Assembly (NCBI RefSeq): GCF_004341235.1 | Contig: NZ_SLUP01000006.1 | Location: 186,001 to 250,000 of the forward strand | Length of the DNA stretch: 64,000 nucleotides | Direction of reading: 5' to 3' | Source of the DNA: Mariniflexile fucanivorans | Lineage (GTDB): Bacteria > Bacteroidota > Bacteroidia > Flavobacteriales > Flavobacteriaceae | The notes under the pieces: model-generated | The model's input: the letters and a program-made list of their open reading frames with translations, nothing else | Databases searched by the model: none | What the model was told of the DNA's origin: nothing | Shown: positions 28,889 to 38,935 of the stretch, one piece after another | Layout of the letters: each line of letters opens with the position of its first letter | How positions within the stretch are numbered: position 1 is the first letter of the stretch | Made by a program: the position numbers and the translations under genes

Positions 28889-30412
28889 GTGAGCCAGCTA
28901 AAAAAAGGAGCGTTACTAAATTATACCACTATTTTCTTAACAAATGTAGTAGGGCTTTTTATAACACCATTTATATTAAATCATGTTGGTAATTCCGAAT
29001 ATGGTATTTACATCACAATTGGAGCTTTAGTAGGAACCATATCTGTCCTAGATTTAGGTCTCAATAACACTATTGTTCGTTTTGTCGCCAAATACAGAGC
29101 GGAAAATGACCGAAAGGGAGAAGAAAATTTTTTAGCGACCACCATGCTGATTTATACAGTTATATCGGCCATGGTTTTCATTTTTGGTTTCATTTTTTAT
29201 GGATATATAGACTCCTATTTTACCAAAATGAATGCAGAAGAGATACAAATTGCAAAAACCATATTTATTCTCTTAATATTCAATATTGCCATAGGCTTAC
29301 CAGGTGGCAGTTTTACAGGTATTTGCTATGGATATGAAGTGTTTGTATTTCCTAAGTCGGTAAATCTAATAAGATATATTCTAAGAACCATAACAGTTAT
29401 CGGGGTTCTAACCTTAGGAGGAAAAGCGATAGCATTAGTAGTCATAGATACGGTTTACAATGCTGTTTTTTTATGTATAGAAATTTATTATGTTTTTTAT
29501 AAGCTTAAAGTACGATTTAAATTGCATGAGTTTGAAATAAAGTATATAAAACAAATTTTTGGCTACTCACTATGGATATTTGTATTTGGCTTAGTAGCCA
29601 TGTTTCAATGGAAAGCAGGGCATTGGGTACTGGGTAGAATTGCAACCCCCGAGGTATTGACCATATATGGGCTTGGAATTACTTTAGGGACCTATTATGG
29701 TGCTTTTTCAACAGCCATTTCAAGTTTATTTTTACCTAGAGCCACACAAATGACAGTAAATAATGCATCAGCAGAGGAATTGACCGATGTAATGATAAAA
29801 ATTGGACGACTTTCCTTTATTGTACTAATGTATATTTTTATTGCATTTTTATTATATGGTAATGAATTTGTGTTTTTATGGGTAGGTAGTGAATTAGGTG
29901 TACAAGGCACTCATGAAATATGGCTCATTGCTTTAATAATTATGATAGCATACACCGTACCTTTAATACAATCATTTGCTAATTTAATTTTAGAAGCAAA
30001 AAACAAACTTGCTTTTAAAGCTAAAATATATTTGTCTTTTATGATTATTGGAGCTTTTACAGGAGGTGTTTTGGCTAAAAAATATAATGCAATAGGGATG
30101 ATAAGTGGGACTGTTTTTGGCTGGATGCTTGTACAAAACATCATGAACTATTACTACTATAAAAAAATTAATTTGAATATACTAAGATTTTTTAAAGAAA
30201 TCTTTCATAAAACTGGTTTTGCGTTATTAATTATAGCAGTAATTGGCTTTATTATCAACTTCGTGCCAGGATATAATTGGATGAGTTTTGTTGTTAAAGG
30301 CTTTGTTTATACAGTAACTTACATTGGAATATTATATGTATTAGGGATGCGTGATTCAGAAAAACAACTACTTGACCCTATATTCATAAAATTAAAAAAA
30401 TATAATAAATGA
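28889..30412 (+). CDS. Wzx-like oligosaccharide flippase
   Basis: This 507-residue integral membrane protein of the polysaccharide-transport (MATE/MOP) superfamily has about 12-14 hydrophobic helices. It opens KKGALLNYTTIFLTNVVGLFITPFIL, with the early NSEYGIYITIGALVG motif typical of Wzx proteins. It should flip the undecaprenyl-linked repeat unit. The start is GTG at 28889; the ATG two bases earlier runs straight into a stop. It lies 27 bases after the dehydrogenase gene in the same operon. The substrate cannot be read from sequence. Confidence 0.9.
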   Translation: MSQLKKGALLNYTTIFLTNVVGLFITPFILNHVGNSEYGIYITIGALVGTISVLDLGLNNTIVRFVAKYRAENDRKGEENFLATTMLIYTVISAMVFIFGFIFYGYIDSYFTKMNAEEIQIAKTIFILLIFNIAIGLPGGSFTGICYGYEVFVFPKSVNLIRYILRTITVIGVLTLGGKAIALVVIDTVYNAVFLCIEIYYVFYKLKVRFKLHEFEIKYIKQIFGYSLWIFVFGLVAMFQWKAGHWVLGRIATPEVLTIYGLGITLGTYYGAFSTAISSLFLPRATQMTVNNASAEELTDVMIKIGRLSFIVLMYIFIAFLLYGNEFVFLWVGSELGVQGTHEIWLIALIIMIAYTVPLIQSFANLILEAKNKLAFKAKIYLSFMIIGAFTGGVLAKKYNAIGMISGTVFGWMLVQNIMNYYYYKKINLNILRFFKEIFHKTGFALLIIAVIGFIINFVPGYNWMSFVVKGFVYTVTYIGILYVLGMRDSEKQLLDPIFIKLKKYNK

Positions 30413-30434
30413 TTAATGAATTTATTTTAACAAT

Positions 30435-31664
30435 ATGAAATTAAATACTCTAAATAAGAAAAAAGTATTATTTGTTATTGATTCTTTGGGGTCTGGTGGT
30501 GCCGAAAAAGATTTGGCTACGATACTAAATCATTTAAACAATAAAAAATATAATATTGACTTATTAACTTTTAAAAAAGGAGGGCTATACGAAGAACTTA
30601 TTCCTAAAAGCATAAATAGGTTGAAAGTTCCTGATTATTATAGATTCTTATCAGGAGATAAACATGATGTAGACAATAGGGTGAAAATGAAATTTTATAT
30701 TATCAGAGCCTATAGTGCAATATTTTCTAGGTTTTATATTTTTTTAGCTTCAATATTCAAATCAATGAAATTACATCCAGCCCAACTTAGCTGGTTTTTT
30801 AACAAATCTAACTTTACGAGTTTACACAAACATTATGATGTAGCAGTAGCTTTTACTCAAGGCTTACCAACGTATTTTGTTACCAAAAAAGTAAGTGCAA
30901 ATAGCAAATATACTTGGATTAATACTGATTATAAAAAGGCTGGGTACAATCCAAAATTCGACGCAAAATTCTATGAGATATTCGATAAAATTGTGAATAT
31001 TTCACCTAAAGGTGAAGAAATATTCTTAGAAGCACATCCCAGTCAAAAATACAAAGCATTAATTGTTTATAATATAATTTCTGGAGGTATTATAAAGAAA
31101 ATGTCTGAATCAATTAACAGTGGATTCTCTGATACATTTGATGGAACTCGCATTTTAACTATTGGAAGAATTGTACACCCAAAAGGCTATGACTTAGCTA
31201 TTAAGGCATGTGCCATTTTGAAAAATAAGAAAATAAATTTAAAATGGTATGCTATAGGAGAAGGTCCTTTAAAATCTGATTTAGAGGTGCTTATCAAAGA
31301 AGAAGACGTTCAGGATGAATTTTTGTTTATTGGAACCTATTCAAACCCTTATCCTTTTATTAAAGAATGTGATATTTATTGTCAACCATCTCGATTTGAA
31401 GGTTTTGGAATAGCATTGGCTGAAGCAAGAATATTAAATAAACCCATAGTTGCTACCAATTTTAATGTAGTCTATGATCAATTAACAAATTATAAAAATG
31501 GTATTATAACAGAAATGAATCCTCTTTCATTGGCAGAAGGTATAGAAAAATACATTGCAAATGAAGTTTTAAAAAAGAATATCATAAAACAACTTACAAC
31601 TGAATCCGCTAGTAATGAAAGTGAAATTGCTGTGATTGAAGGAATTTTAGATTTAGAGAAATAG
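30435..31664 (+). CDS. GT4 family glycosyltransferase
   Basis: This 409-residue GT-B retaining glycosyltransferase has the N-terminal acceptor domain (VLFVIDSLGSGGAEKDLATIL) and the C-terminal donor domain with ILTIGRIVHPKGYDLAI. The EX7E motif reads SRFEGFGIALAEA. It should add one sugar of the repeat unit on the cytosolic face. It lies 22 bases after the flippase and 14 bases before the pyruvyltransferase. Donor and linkage are not predictable from sequence alone. Confidence 0.9.
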   Translation: MKLNTLNKKKVLFVIDSLGSGGAEKDLATILNHLNNKKYNIDLLTFKKGGLYEELIPKSINRLKVPDYYRFLSGDKHDVDNRVKMKFYIIRAYSAIFSRFYIFLASIFKSMKLHPAQLSWFFNKSNFTSLHKHYDVAVAFTQGLPTYFVTKKVSANSKYTWINTDYKKAGYNPKFDAKFYEIFDKIVNISPKGEEIFLEAHPSQKYKALIVYNIISGGIIKKMSESINSGFSDTFDGTRILTIGRIVHPKGYDLAIKACAILKNKKINLKWYAIGEGPLKSDLEVLIKEEDVQDEFLFIGTYSNPYPFIKECDIYCQPSRFEGFGIALAEARILNKPIVATNFNVVYDQLTNYKNGIITEMNPLSLAEGIEKYIANEVLKKNIIKQLTTESASNESEIAVIEGILDLEK

Positions 31665-31678
31665 AAAGTTAACCACCT

Positions 31679-32794
31679 ATGAAAATAAAAACTATTACAT
31701 GTCACGAAGTTTATAATTATGGTGCAAGCTTGCAAGAATATGCCTTACTAATATATTTGAAAACTTTAGGACATGAAGCTGAAACAATACATTATAAACC
31801 TCCTTATTTGAGCAAACATTTCAAACTAAACGATATAAACAATGAATTTTTTAGCAAAAATATTATATTTAAATTAATATACATTATATTAAAATTACCT
31901 AAAAGATTAATTAATTTAAAAAGAAAAAAAAAGTTTGATGAATTTTCATTGAATCACATAAAAAGTACTAAAACACTTTATAAATCAAACGAAAATTTAA
32001 AATCAAATATTCCTAGTGCAGATGCCTATATATGTGGTAGCGACCAAATTTGGAATTCGTTTTTTGAAAATGGTAAAGACCCTGCTTTTTATTTAGATTT
32101 TGTACCAGATAATAAACTTAAAATATCTTATGCCGCAAGTTTTGCGATAGACGAATTGGAGCAAAATATAAAAGCATTTGTCAAAGAAAAAGTATCCCGT
32201 TTGAACCATATATCTGTAAGGGAATCATCAGGAAAAAAAATACTGAATGAGTTAGGAATTACAAGTGTGACTCAGGTTCTAGATCCCGTTTTTTTATTAG
32301 AATCTGAAACTTGGAGTGAATTAATCAATGTGGATAAAGAATCGGAAAAATATGTTTTTATTTATGATTTTGATTCTAACCCCCTTATAAAAATAATGGC
32401 TAAAAAGTGCAAAACGGAATATGGCTGGAAGATTATCACAGTAAATGAACTTATCAACTATGCAGACAGGAATTACTTTTTAGAAGGACCTATAAAATTT
32501 TTATCTTTAGTTAAAAATGCAGAATTCGTAATTTCAAATTCCTTTCATGCTGTGGCATTTTCTATAATATTTAAAAAAGAATTTGTGGTATTTAATAGAC
32601 ACGATAAAATAAATACTCGTATGCGCGATTTATTAGCATCCATTGGGCAGAACCAACTCCTCATACAAAACGAAGACATGGTTAAAAATCATAAATTCAA
32701 TAATATAGATTTTAAATATGTTCAAAAATGTTTAGATTCTTTAATTGAAACCTCTACACAATTCTTAAAAAATGCACTAAAAACTCATGGCTAA
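31679..32794 (+). CDS. Polysaccharide pyruvyltransferase family protein
   Basis: This 371-residue protein of the CsaB/WcaK/PS_pyruv_trans family uses phosphoenolpyruvate to place a pyruvate ketal on a sugar; some relatives transfer other groups. The N-terminus TCHEVYNYGASLQEYAL, the ADAYICGSDQIWN segment, ISVRESSG and the C-terminal FVISNSFHAVAFSIIF are family hallmarks. It overlaps the following glycosyltransferase by 8 bases. It suggests that the glycan carries an acidic ketal in addition to uronic acid. Confidence 0.88.
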   Translation: MKIKTITCHEVYNYGASLQEYALLIYLKTLGHEAETIHYKPPYLSKHFKLNDINNEFFSKNIIFKLIYIILKLPKRLINLKRKKKFDEFSLNHIKSTKTLYKSNENLKSNIPSADAYICGSDQIWNSFFENGKDPAFYLDFVPDNKLKISYAASFAIDELEQNIKAFVKEKVSRLNHISVRESSGKKILNELGITSVTQVLDPVFLLESETWSELINVDKESEKYVFIYDFDSNPLIKIMAKKCKTEYGWKIITVNELINYADRNYFLEGPIKFLSLVKNAEFVISNSFHAVAFSIIFKKEFVVFNRHDKINTRMRDLLASIGQNQLLIQNEDMVKNHKFNNIDFKYVQKCLDSLIETSTQFLKNALKTHG

Positions 32795-33899
32795 ATTACT
32801 GTACATAACCAATCAAATATGTGGCTCAGGCGGTTTAGAACGTGTCTTGTCTATAAAGGCATCTTATTTAGCCGAAAAGCTAAATTACGAGGTGCATATT
32901 GTCACCCTTAACCAAGGGACTAAATCCCTTTTTTATCAGTTTAGTAATAAATTAATATACCACGACATCACAACAAAAGGGGTTAAACTTAATTACTTTT
33001 TAACGTATAAGAAGGGCATCAAAAAAGTGATTAAAAAGATTAAACCCGATGTTATTTCAGTATGCGACGATGGCCTTAAAGGTCTATTTTTACCTTGGTT
33101 TCTAAACAAACCCTGCCCCATGGTTTATGAGCGCCATGTGTCAAAAAATATTGAAATTAAAACAGACAAAATATCATGGCTCCAAAAAATAAAATTAAAA
33201 GGCATTTTTACCCTTATGGATTTTGGTGCTAAAAAATATAATAAGTTCATCGTGTTAACTAAGGGCAATTTAAACGAGTGGCCTTTAAGCAATGTACAGG
33301 TCATATCCAATCCTTTATCCTTCTATCCTACCGAGTTTTCAAATGTTGAAAACAAAAAAGTCATTGCAGTAGGCAAGCATTGTCACCAAAAAGGATTCGA
33401 CCGCTTGTTACAAAGTTGGAAATTGGTTACCGACAAATTTCCGAATTGGAAACTTGAAATTTACGGCACTATTGAAAAAAGTGAAGGCCTATTGGCATTG
33501 GCAAGTAAATTGGGAATCGGTGATAAGGTGACTTTTTTTTTACCTGAAAAAAATATTGGCGAAAAATACAAGAGAGCTTCCATATATACCATGGCTTCTC
33601 GCTATGAAGGTTTCGGTATGGTGCTTACCGAAGCTATGGCGTTTGGTGTGCCCTGTGTCTCGTTTAATTGCCCTTATGGACCTTCCGATATCATTGCCGA
33701 TGGCGAGGACGGATTTTTGGTGCCCAATGGCGACATCCCTAGGTTTACTGAAAAAATTTGCGAACTGATAGAAAATCAAGAATTAAGAAGAAACATGGGT
33801 AAAAAAGCAAGACTAAACGTAAAACGGTACCAACCAGAACACATTGTTCCGCAATGGGATAAACTATTCAAACAATTACTGGTAGATAGCCCCTCTTGA
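32787..33899 (+). CDS. GT4 family glycosyltransferase (AmsD-like)
   Basis: This 370-residue GT-B enzyme has an N-terminal [21 protein letters not shown], a donor domain with VIAVGKHCHQKGFDRLL and the EX7E motif YEGFGMVLTEAM followed by PCVSFNCPYGPSDII. It resembles the AmsD/GalNAc-transferring glycosyltransferases that pair with EpsG-type polymerases. It is paralogous to the gene at 34061, which shares [11 protein letters not shown] and the PxGPxxI ending. Its base composition is slightly richer in G and C than its neighbours. Confidence 0.88.
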   Translation: MAKLLYITNQICGSGGLERVLSIKASYLAEKLNYEVHIVTLNQGTKSLFYQFSNKLIYHDITTKGVKLNYFLTYKKGIKKVIKKIKPDVISVCDDGLKGLFLPWFLNKPCPMVYERHVSKNIEIKTDKISWLQKIKLKGIFTLMDFGAKKYNKFIVLTKGNLNEWPLSNVQVISNPLSFYPTEFSNVENKKVIAVGKHCHQKGFDRLLQSWKLVTDKFPNWKLEIYGTIEKSEGLLALASKLGIGDKVTFFLPEKNIGEKYKRASIYTMASRYEGFGMVLTEAMAFGVPCVSFNCPYGPSDIIADGEDGFLVPNGDIPRFTEKICELIENQELRRNMGKKARLNVKRYQPEHIVPQWDKLFKQLLVDSPS

Positions 33900-34060
33900 A
33901 AAGTATAAGGCCGTAATTTTTTTAATAGAAGAATGGGAAACACATTGTTAAACAGAGGCTTATCAGTTAATTCGTGTAATTTGCGGTTAAAGTTATAAAA
34001 ACTAAAATAAAAGATAATGACATTGCAAGGTTTTAACGTTCAACCCAATACCAAACCCAT

Positions 34061-35185
34061 ATGAAAATCGTTTTCATTATAGACCAAGTGTATCTTCATG
34101 GTGGCATTGAACGTGTTCTATCCATCAAGGCAAATTTTTTAGCGTCCCAACAGGAAAATACGGTTCAAATCATCACCACCGAGCAGCAAAATAAAAAACC
34201 ATGCTATAACTTTCATCCAAACATCCAATTTACCGATTTAAACATCAATTATCACAGAACACAATCCTATTTTCATCCTAAAAACTTATTAAAAATACCA
34301 AATCACATACTTAAAGTTAAAACAACTTTAAAAAAAATGAATCCCGATGTAGTAGTAGTTTGTAGCCATAGTGTGGATACTTATTTCATAGCGTTTGTTT
34401 TAAGGCATATTCCTAAAGTCAAGGAATTTCACTACTCAAAATTTATCGAAATTGATAAACGACAAAATGCTTCAAGTATGTTTAAAAGGCTATTTTTTAA
34501 ATTTGCCGATTTTGTTGAAACGAAATACAATAAACTGGTGGTTTTAAATCCTGATGAAGCTTTGTACTATAAATCCAAAAATACCATAACCATTCCCAAC
34601 CCATTAACGTTTTATCCAGAAACTGTTTCTAAATTAGATAGCAACGTGGTTATTTCAGCAGGTAGAATTGCACCTGTAAAGCGTTATGATTTGTTAATAG
34701 ATATTTGGGAAATCGTTCACAAAAAAAACAATACGTTGCAATTGCATATTTATGGTGAAGGTGAAGCTAGCTATGTGGCAGGGTTGCAGAAAAAAATTGA
34801 GGATAAAAAACTAACGGAAACGGTGATTTTAAAAGGGGCAACAAACCACATACAGAATAAAATGCTTCATTCGTCGCTTTTTGTAATGAGTTCTGATAAT
34901 GAATGCTTTCCTTTGGTGTTATTAGAGGCACAAGCATGTGGCTTGCCCATCATTGCTTTTGATTGTCCACATGGACCCAAAAACATAGTTGATAAAGGTA
35001 CTGGCCTTTTAATTAACATGCAAGAGGTTGAAACTTTTGCCGAAGCAATTTTAAAAACCTTGTCGAACACGCACGAGCGCAAACTATGGGGTACCAATGC
35101 ACGATTAAACGCTACTAAGTATCGCATAGAGCCCGTAATGGAAATTTGGACAAACATGTTTAAAGCACTTAAAACCTGTAAATAA
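34061..35185 (+). CDS. GT4 family glycosyltransferase, paralogue of 32787-33899
   Basis: This 374-residue GT-B enzyme has [25 protein letters not shown], the donor-domain motif [17 protein letters not shown] and an EX7E-like [15 protein letters not shown] with [15 protein letters not shown]. It is clearly a paralogue of the gene 160 bases upstream, probably an old tandem duplication with changed specificity. Its stop codon TAA overlaps the ATG of the acetyltransferase gene by one base. The 160-base spacer before it holds no gene that I can support. Confidence 0.88.
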   Translation: MKIVFIIDQVYLHGGIERVLSIKANFLASQQENTVQIITTEQQNKKPCYNFHPNIQFTDLNINYHRTQSYFHPKNLLKIPNHILKVKTTLKKMNPDVVVVCSHSVDTYFIAFVLRHIPKVKEFHYSKFIEIDKRQNASSMFKRLFFKFADFVETKYNKLVVLNPDEALYYKSKNTITIPNPLTFYPETVSKLDSNVVISAGRIAPVKRYDLLIDIWEIVHKKNNTLQLHIYGEGEASYVAGLQKKIEDKKLTETVILKGATNHIQNKMLHSSLFVMSSDNECFPLVLLEAQACGLPIIAFDCPHGPKNIVDKGTGLLINMQEVETFAEAILKTLSNTHERKLWGTNARLNATKYRIEPVMEIWTNMFKALKTCK

Positions 35186-35763
35186 TGAAATCATTCTTAT
35201 ACGTCATATACCAAGTGCTGCTCCTGCCCCACATCATACTGTACAAGCGCAGTAAAAATAGGGCATTAATAGACCAAGATTTGGAACGTTGGGCAGAAGC
35301 GAAAAAAATAAACAAATCCAAAACCGGATTGTTATTGTATTTCTTAACACATGCCACTGATTTTAGAACTATATTTTATTTTAGGTTAAACAATCTTTAT
35401 AAACACATATTAAATTTTTATTGTAGAAAAGAGAACCGTTTTACTATAGATATCACAACAAAAATTAAGGGAGGTATTTTAACGGGCCATCCTTATTGTA
35501 CTATTTTGAATGCCGATAGCATTGGTGAAAATTTTTATGTAAACCATTTGGTGACCATAGGTGAAATAAACGGTAAAAGACCCACCATAGGCAATAACGT
35601 AAACATATACACAGGAGCCATTATTATTGGTGGCATTACCATTGGAAACCATTGCAGCATAGGGGCTGGTGCGGTGGTAACCAAAAGCATTCCAGATAAT
35701 TGTGTGGTGGTTGGCAATCCTGCAAAAATTATAAAAAAAGATGGAAAACGCATTGAAAATTAA
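35185..35763 (+). CDS. Hexapeptide-repeat acetyltransferase (CysE/WbbJ-like)
   Basis: This 192-residue left-handed beta-helix acetyltransferase has a helical N-terminus (about 1-85) and hexapeptide repeats from [10 protein letters not shown] to [19 protein letters not shown], ending NPAKIIKK. It looks like serine acetyltransferase but sits inside the glycan operon, so O-acetylation of a sugar is more likely than cysteine synthesis. The active-site histidine is probably in [10 protein letters not shown]. It is coupled to the preceding glycosyltransferase by a TAATG overlap. Confidence 0.85.
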   Translation: MKSFLYVIYQVLLLPHIILYKRSKNRALIDQDLERWAEAKKINKSKTGLLLYFLTHATDFRTIFYFRLNNLYKHILNFYCRKENRFTIDITTKIKGGILTGHPYCTILNADSIGENFYVNHLVTIGEINGKRPTIGNNVNIYTGAIIIGGITIGNHCSIGAGAVVTKSIPDNCVVVGNPAKIIKKDGKRIEN

Positions 35764-35777
35764 AATTGTATCTTAAT

Positions 35778-36881
35778 ATGTTTGATTTTATTTCTCCAAA
35801 AGACTATTCGGATGTTTATATGAATTTGTGCTTGGGTATTGTTCTATTAACCATATTCCATTCCTATGTATTAAATTTATACGATTCTAAAAATGTTTCC
35901 TTTATAAACGTAACAGGTTATTTATTGCTCGTATTTCTAATATTATATATTGGCACACGTTCCATCGATGGCGTGTTTGGAGATACAGTAAATTACAACA
36001 AGTCCTTTGAGAAATACACGCTGGGAGGCGCTATTAATGATAACGAAGCCGATTATGGGTGGCATGTATTTATGAAATTTATGGCGCAATTCATGAACAT
36101 TCAATGGTTTTTTACAATTTGTGCATTTATTTATATTTATCCATTATATAAAATTTCAAAAAATCTTTTTAATCAGTATTGGTACTATGCCTTTTTAATG
36201 TTTGTGGTATCCTTTTCTTTTTTTACCTATGGTGTTAACGGGGTTCGAAATGGGGCGGCACTTTCCATTTTTCTGTGGGGATTGTGTTATCGCAAGAATA
36301 AAATAATCATGTCCATGTTTTTCTTTATAGCAATACTTTTTCATAAAACGGCCTTATTACCCATTTTGGCCTATGTAGCCACCTTTTTTTATAATAATCC
36401 TAAAGTGTATTTCAAAGCGTGGTTAGTATCCATCCCTTTAAGTCTATTATTAGGAAGCATATTTATCACGTTATTTACAAGTTTAGGGTTTGGTGATGAC
36501 AGATTGAATGCCTATTTAACAACATCTGATGCAGAGGCATTTGCAAGTACGGGTTTTAGATGGGATTTTCTGTTTCATAGTGCTTTTGTCGTATTTGCCG
36601 GTTGGTATTTTATTTACAAAAAAAAGTTTAAAGATACATTTTACTATCAGTTGCTAAATACCTATTTGATATGCAATGGCTTTTGGATTTTGGTTATAAA
36701 AGCTAATTATTCCAATCGGTTTGCCTATTTATCATGGTTTATGATGGCTTTGGTAATTGTTTATCCATTTTTAAAGCAAACATTTTTTAAATATCAGTAT
36801 ATTATACTTGGAAACGTCATATTAATGTATTTTGGCTTCACTTATTTTATGAATTATATTTATTATGCTTACATAAGATAA
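35778..36881 (+). CDS. EpsG-family polysaccharide polymerase (Wzy-like)
   Basis: This protein of about 367 residues has roughly ten transmembrane helices. It carries the EpsG-type motifs YIGTRS (about residue 57), DYGWHVFMKF and FFTYGVNGVRNGAALSIFLWG. It should polymerise flipped repeat units in the periplasm. I start it at ATG 35778 (MFDFISPKDYSDVY); a TTG at 35766 in frame is less likely. Its place after flippase and glycosyltransferases fits a Wzx/Wzy-dependent pathway, with the Wza and Wzc homologues on the opposite strand. Confidence 0.88.
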   Translation: MFDFISPKDYSDVYMNLCLGIVLLTIFHSYVLNLYDSKNVSFINVTGYLLLVFLILYIGTRSIDGVFGDTVNYNKSFEKYTLGGAINDNEADYGWHVFMKFMAQFMNIQWFFTICAFIYIYPLYKISKNLFNQYWYYAFLMFVVSFSFFTYGVNGVRNGAALSIFLWGLCYRKNKIIMSMFFFIAILFHKTALLPILAYVATFFYNNPKVYFKAWLVSIPLSLLLGSIFITLFTSLGFGDDRLNAYLTTSDAEAFASTGFRWDFLFHSAFVVFAGWYFIYKKKFKDTFYYQLLNTYLICNGFWILVIKANYSNRFAYLSWFMMALVIVYPFLKQTFFKYQYIILGNVILMYFGFTYFMNYIYYAYIR

Positions 36882-36895
36882 AATTAAATCAAACT

Positions 36896-37777
36896 ATGAA
36901 AACAATTACCGTTTTTACGCCTACCTACAATAGAGCTTTTTGTTTAGGTAATTTATATGAAAGTTTAGTAAGACAAACATCACAAGATTTTAAATGGTTA
37001 ATTATTGACGATGGCTCTTCAGACAATACTAATAACTTAGTAAATACTTGGATAGTGGAAAATAAAATCGATATCCAATACCAGTATCAAGAAAACCAAG
37101 GTATGCATGGGGGACATAATACGGCTTATAGTTTAATTAATACTGAACTTAATGTATGTATCGATTCGGATGATTTTTTGCCAAATAATGCTGTTGAGTT
37201 AATTTTAGACTTTTGGAATGAAAATGGAAGTAACAAATATGCTGGTATTGTTGGACTAGATGGAAATAAAGGTGGAGAAATAATTGGTACTCCATTTCCA
37301 ACTAATATTAAAGAATCTTCCCTTATTGATTTATACGAAAAACATAAAGTAACTGGAGATAAAAAATTAGTTTTAAGAACAGAAATTGTAAAAAAATATC
37401 CTATATATCCACTTTTTAAAGGCGAACGCTTTGTGCCTCTAGGATATAAATATTTACTAATAGACCAGGATTATACCTTATTGACCCTAAATGAAATTTT
37501 ATGTATAGTTGAATATCTACCCGATGGATCTAGCCTAAATATTCTAAAACAGTATAAAAAAAACCCTAAAGGTTTTGCTTTTTCTAGACTGGCAGAGATG
37601 CAATATGGACCAACATTTTTATTCAGATTTAAAAAAGCTATCCATTATGTGTGTAGTAGTATAATGGCTAAGAATAGTAACTTCATTAAAGAATCTCCTA
37701 AAAAAATTTTAACTGTAACAGCAATACCATTTGGACTATTACTTTATACATATATATATATTAAAACTTATGAATAA
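36896..37777 (+). CDS. GT2 family glycosyltransferase
   Basis: This 293-residue GT-A inverting glycosyltransferase has TVFTPTYNRAFCLGNLYESL, the first aspartates in LIIDDGSSDNT and the DXD-like CIDSDDFLPNNAV. The C-terminal third (EYLPDGSSLN and onwards) resembles WcaA-like enzymes acting on capsular repeat units. The stop codon overlaps the likely start of the next glycosyltransferase by 8 bases. Donor sugar unknown. Confidence 0.9.
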   Translation: MKTITVFTPTYNRAFCLGNLYESLVRQTSQDFKWLIIDDGSSDNTNNLVNTWIVENKIDIQYQYQENQGMHGGHNTAYSLINTELNVCIDSDDFLPNNAVELILDFWNENGSNKYAGIVGLDGNKGGEIIGTPFPTNIKESSLIDLYEKHKVTGDKKLVLRTEIVKKYPIYPLFKGERFVPLGYKYLLIDQDYTLLTLNEILCIVEYLPDGSSLNILKQYKKNPKGFAFSRLAEMQYGPTFLFRFKKAIHYVCSSIMAKNSNFIKESPKKILTVTAIPFGLLLYTYIYIKTYE

Positions 37778-38933
37778 AGAAAGTAAAAATATTAAACCCA
37801 TACGCATACTACAGGTTTTAACCATTATGAATAGAGGTGGTGCTGAAACCATGATAATGAACTATTACCGTGCCATGGATAGAACAAAAGTTCAATTTGA
37901 TTTTTTGTTACATAGACCCGATCAAGGAGCTTTCGATAAAGAAATTTTATCACTTGGCGGTAAAATATATAGAATGCCAGCTATTAGTCCAAAAAACTAT
38001 TTTTTGTACAAAAAACAATTAAACCTTTTTTTTAACACACATAAGGAATACAAAATCATACACTCACATCTTAATGCTTTAAGTAGTATTATTTTGAAAA
38101 TTGCTAAGAAAAATGATGTCCCAATAAGAATCGCTCATAGCCATCTTGCTGTTGAACCTTTTATTATCAAGAAACTACTAAAGAAAAATACCGATATTGT
38201 AGCAACCATAAAAGACACATTACAATCTCTAGTAAAATACAGAGTAAATAAAAATGCTACTCACTATTTTGCTTGTGGATTAAAGGCAGGAGAATGGCTG
38301 TTTGGAAAAGAGAATTTAAAAAAGGTTACGGTAATAAATAATGCTATAAATGCTTCTTTGTTCACTTATTCATCTTCAAAAACTGAAGAATCTAAATCGT
38401 TTTTACAACTAGATGGTAAAAAAGTGATAGGTCATGTTGGACGATTTAATGAACAAAAAAATCATTTTTTTTTAATCAAAATTTTTAAGGAAATATATGA
38501 ATTGGATAAAAACTGTCATTTAGTTCTCATTGGAGATGGAAATTTAATGCCTTTAATTGAAAAAGAAGCTAAAAAATTAAATATTAACAAAAATGTTCAC
38601 TTTTTAGGTTTACAAGAAAATATTCCGTTTTTAATTCAATCGTTTGACTTATTTTTATTTCCTTCATTATATGAAGGTCTTCCCGTTACACTTATAGAAG
38701 CTCAAGCGTCTGGAATACCAATAGTAACATCAAACACGGTTACCAAAGAAGCTAAAATTACAAACCTCATTACTTTTCTCGATCTTAACAATTCTGAAAA
38801 GAAATGGGCTGATGCTGTTTTACAAAATTTAAAAAACAGTAAAACAGATACCTACAAAAGTATTGTTAAAAATAATTACGATATTTTTGAAAACGCAAAA
38901 AAACTACAAACTTTTTATTTAAATAACTACTAA
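37770..38933 (+). CDS. GT4 family glycosyltransferase (EpsF-like)
   Basis: This enzyme has about 387 residues from the ATG at 37770 (MNKESKNIKPIRILQVLTIM). An upstream in-frame ATG at 37731 lies deep in the preceding gene and gives an untypical hydrophobic lead, so I reject it. It shows NRGGAETMIMNYYRAMDR and QFDFLLHRP, typical of EpsF-like GT4 enzymes. The donor domain has VIGHVGRFNEQKNHFFLI, and the EX7E motif is SLYEGLPVTLIEAQA. It overlaps the GT2 gene by 8 bases and is 2 bases from asnB, so the three are tightly coupled. Confidence 0.9.
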   Translation: MNKESKNIKPIRILQVLTIMNRGGAETMIMNYYRAMDRTKVQFDFLLHRPDQGAFDKEILSLGGKIYRMPAISPKNYFLYKKQLNLFFNTHKEYKIIHSHLNALSSIILKIAKKNDVPIRIAHSHLAVEPFIIKKLLKKNTDIVATIKDTLQSLVKYRVNKNATHYFACGLKAGEWLFGKENLKKVTVINNAINASLFTYSSSKTEESKSFLQLDGKKVIGHVGRFNEQKNHFFLIKIFKEIYELDKNCHLVLIGDGNLMPLIEKEAKKLNINKNVHFLGLQENIPFLIQSFDLFLFPSLYEGLPVTLIEAQASGIPIVTSNTVTKEAKITNLITFLDLNNSEKKWADAVLQNLKNSKTDTYKSIVKNNYDIFENAKKLQTFYLNNY

Positions 38934-38935
38934 AT

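Noticed and set aside
33900-34060. Degenerate gene or repeat element between two GT4 genes
   Set aside because: No frame with family motifs and no repeat partner could be found in the window.
37731-37769. Longer start for the GT4 at 37770
   Set aside because: It would add 13 hydrophobic residues from inside the preceding gene. The ATG at 37770 gives the usual short N-terminus and a normal overlap.
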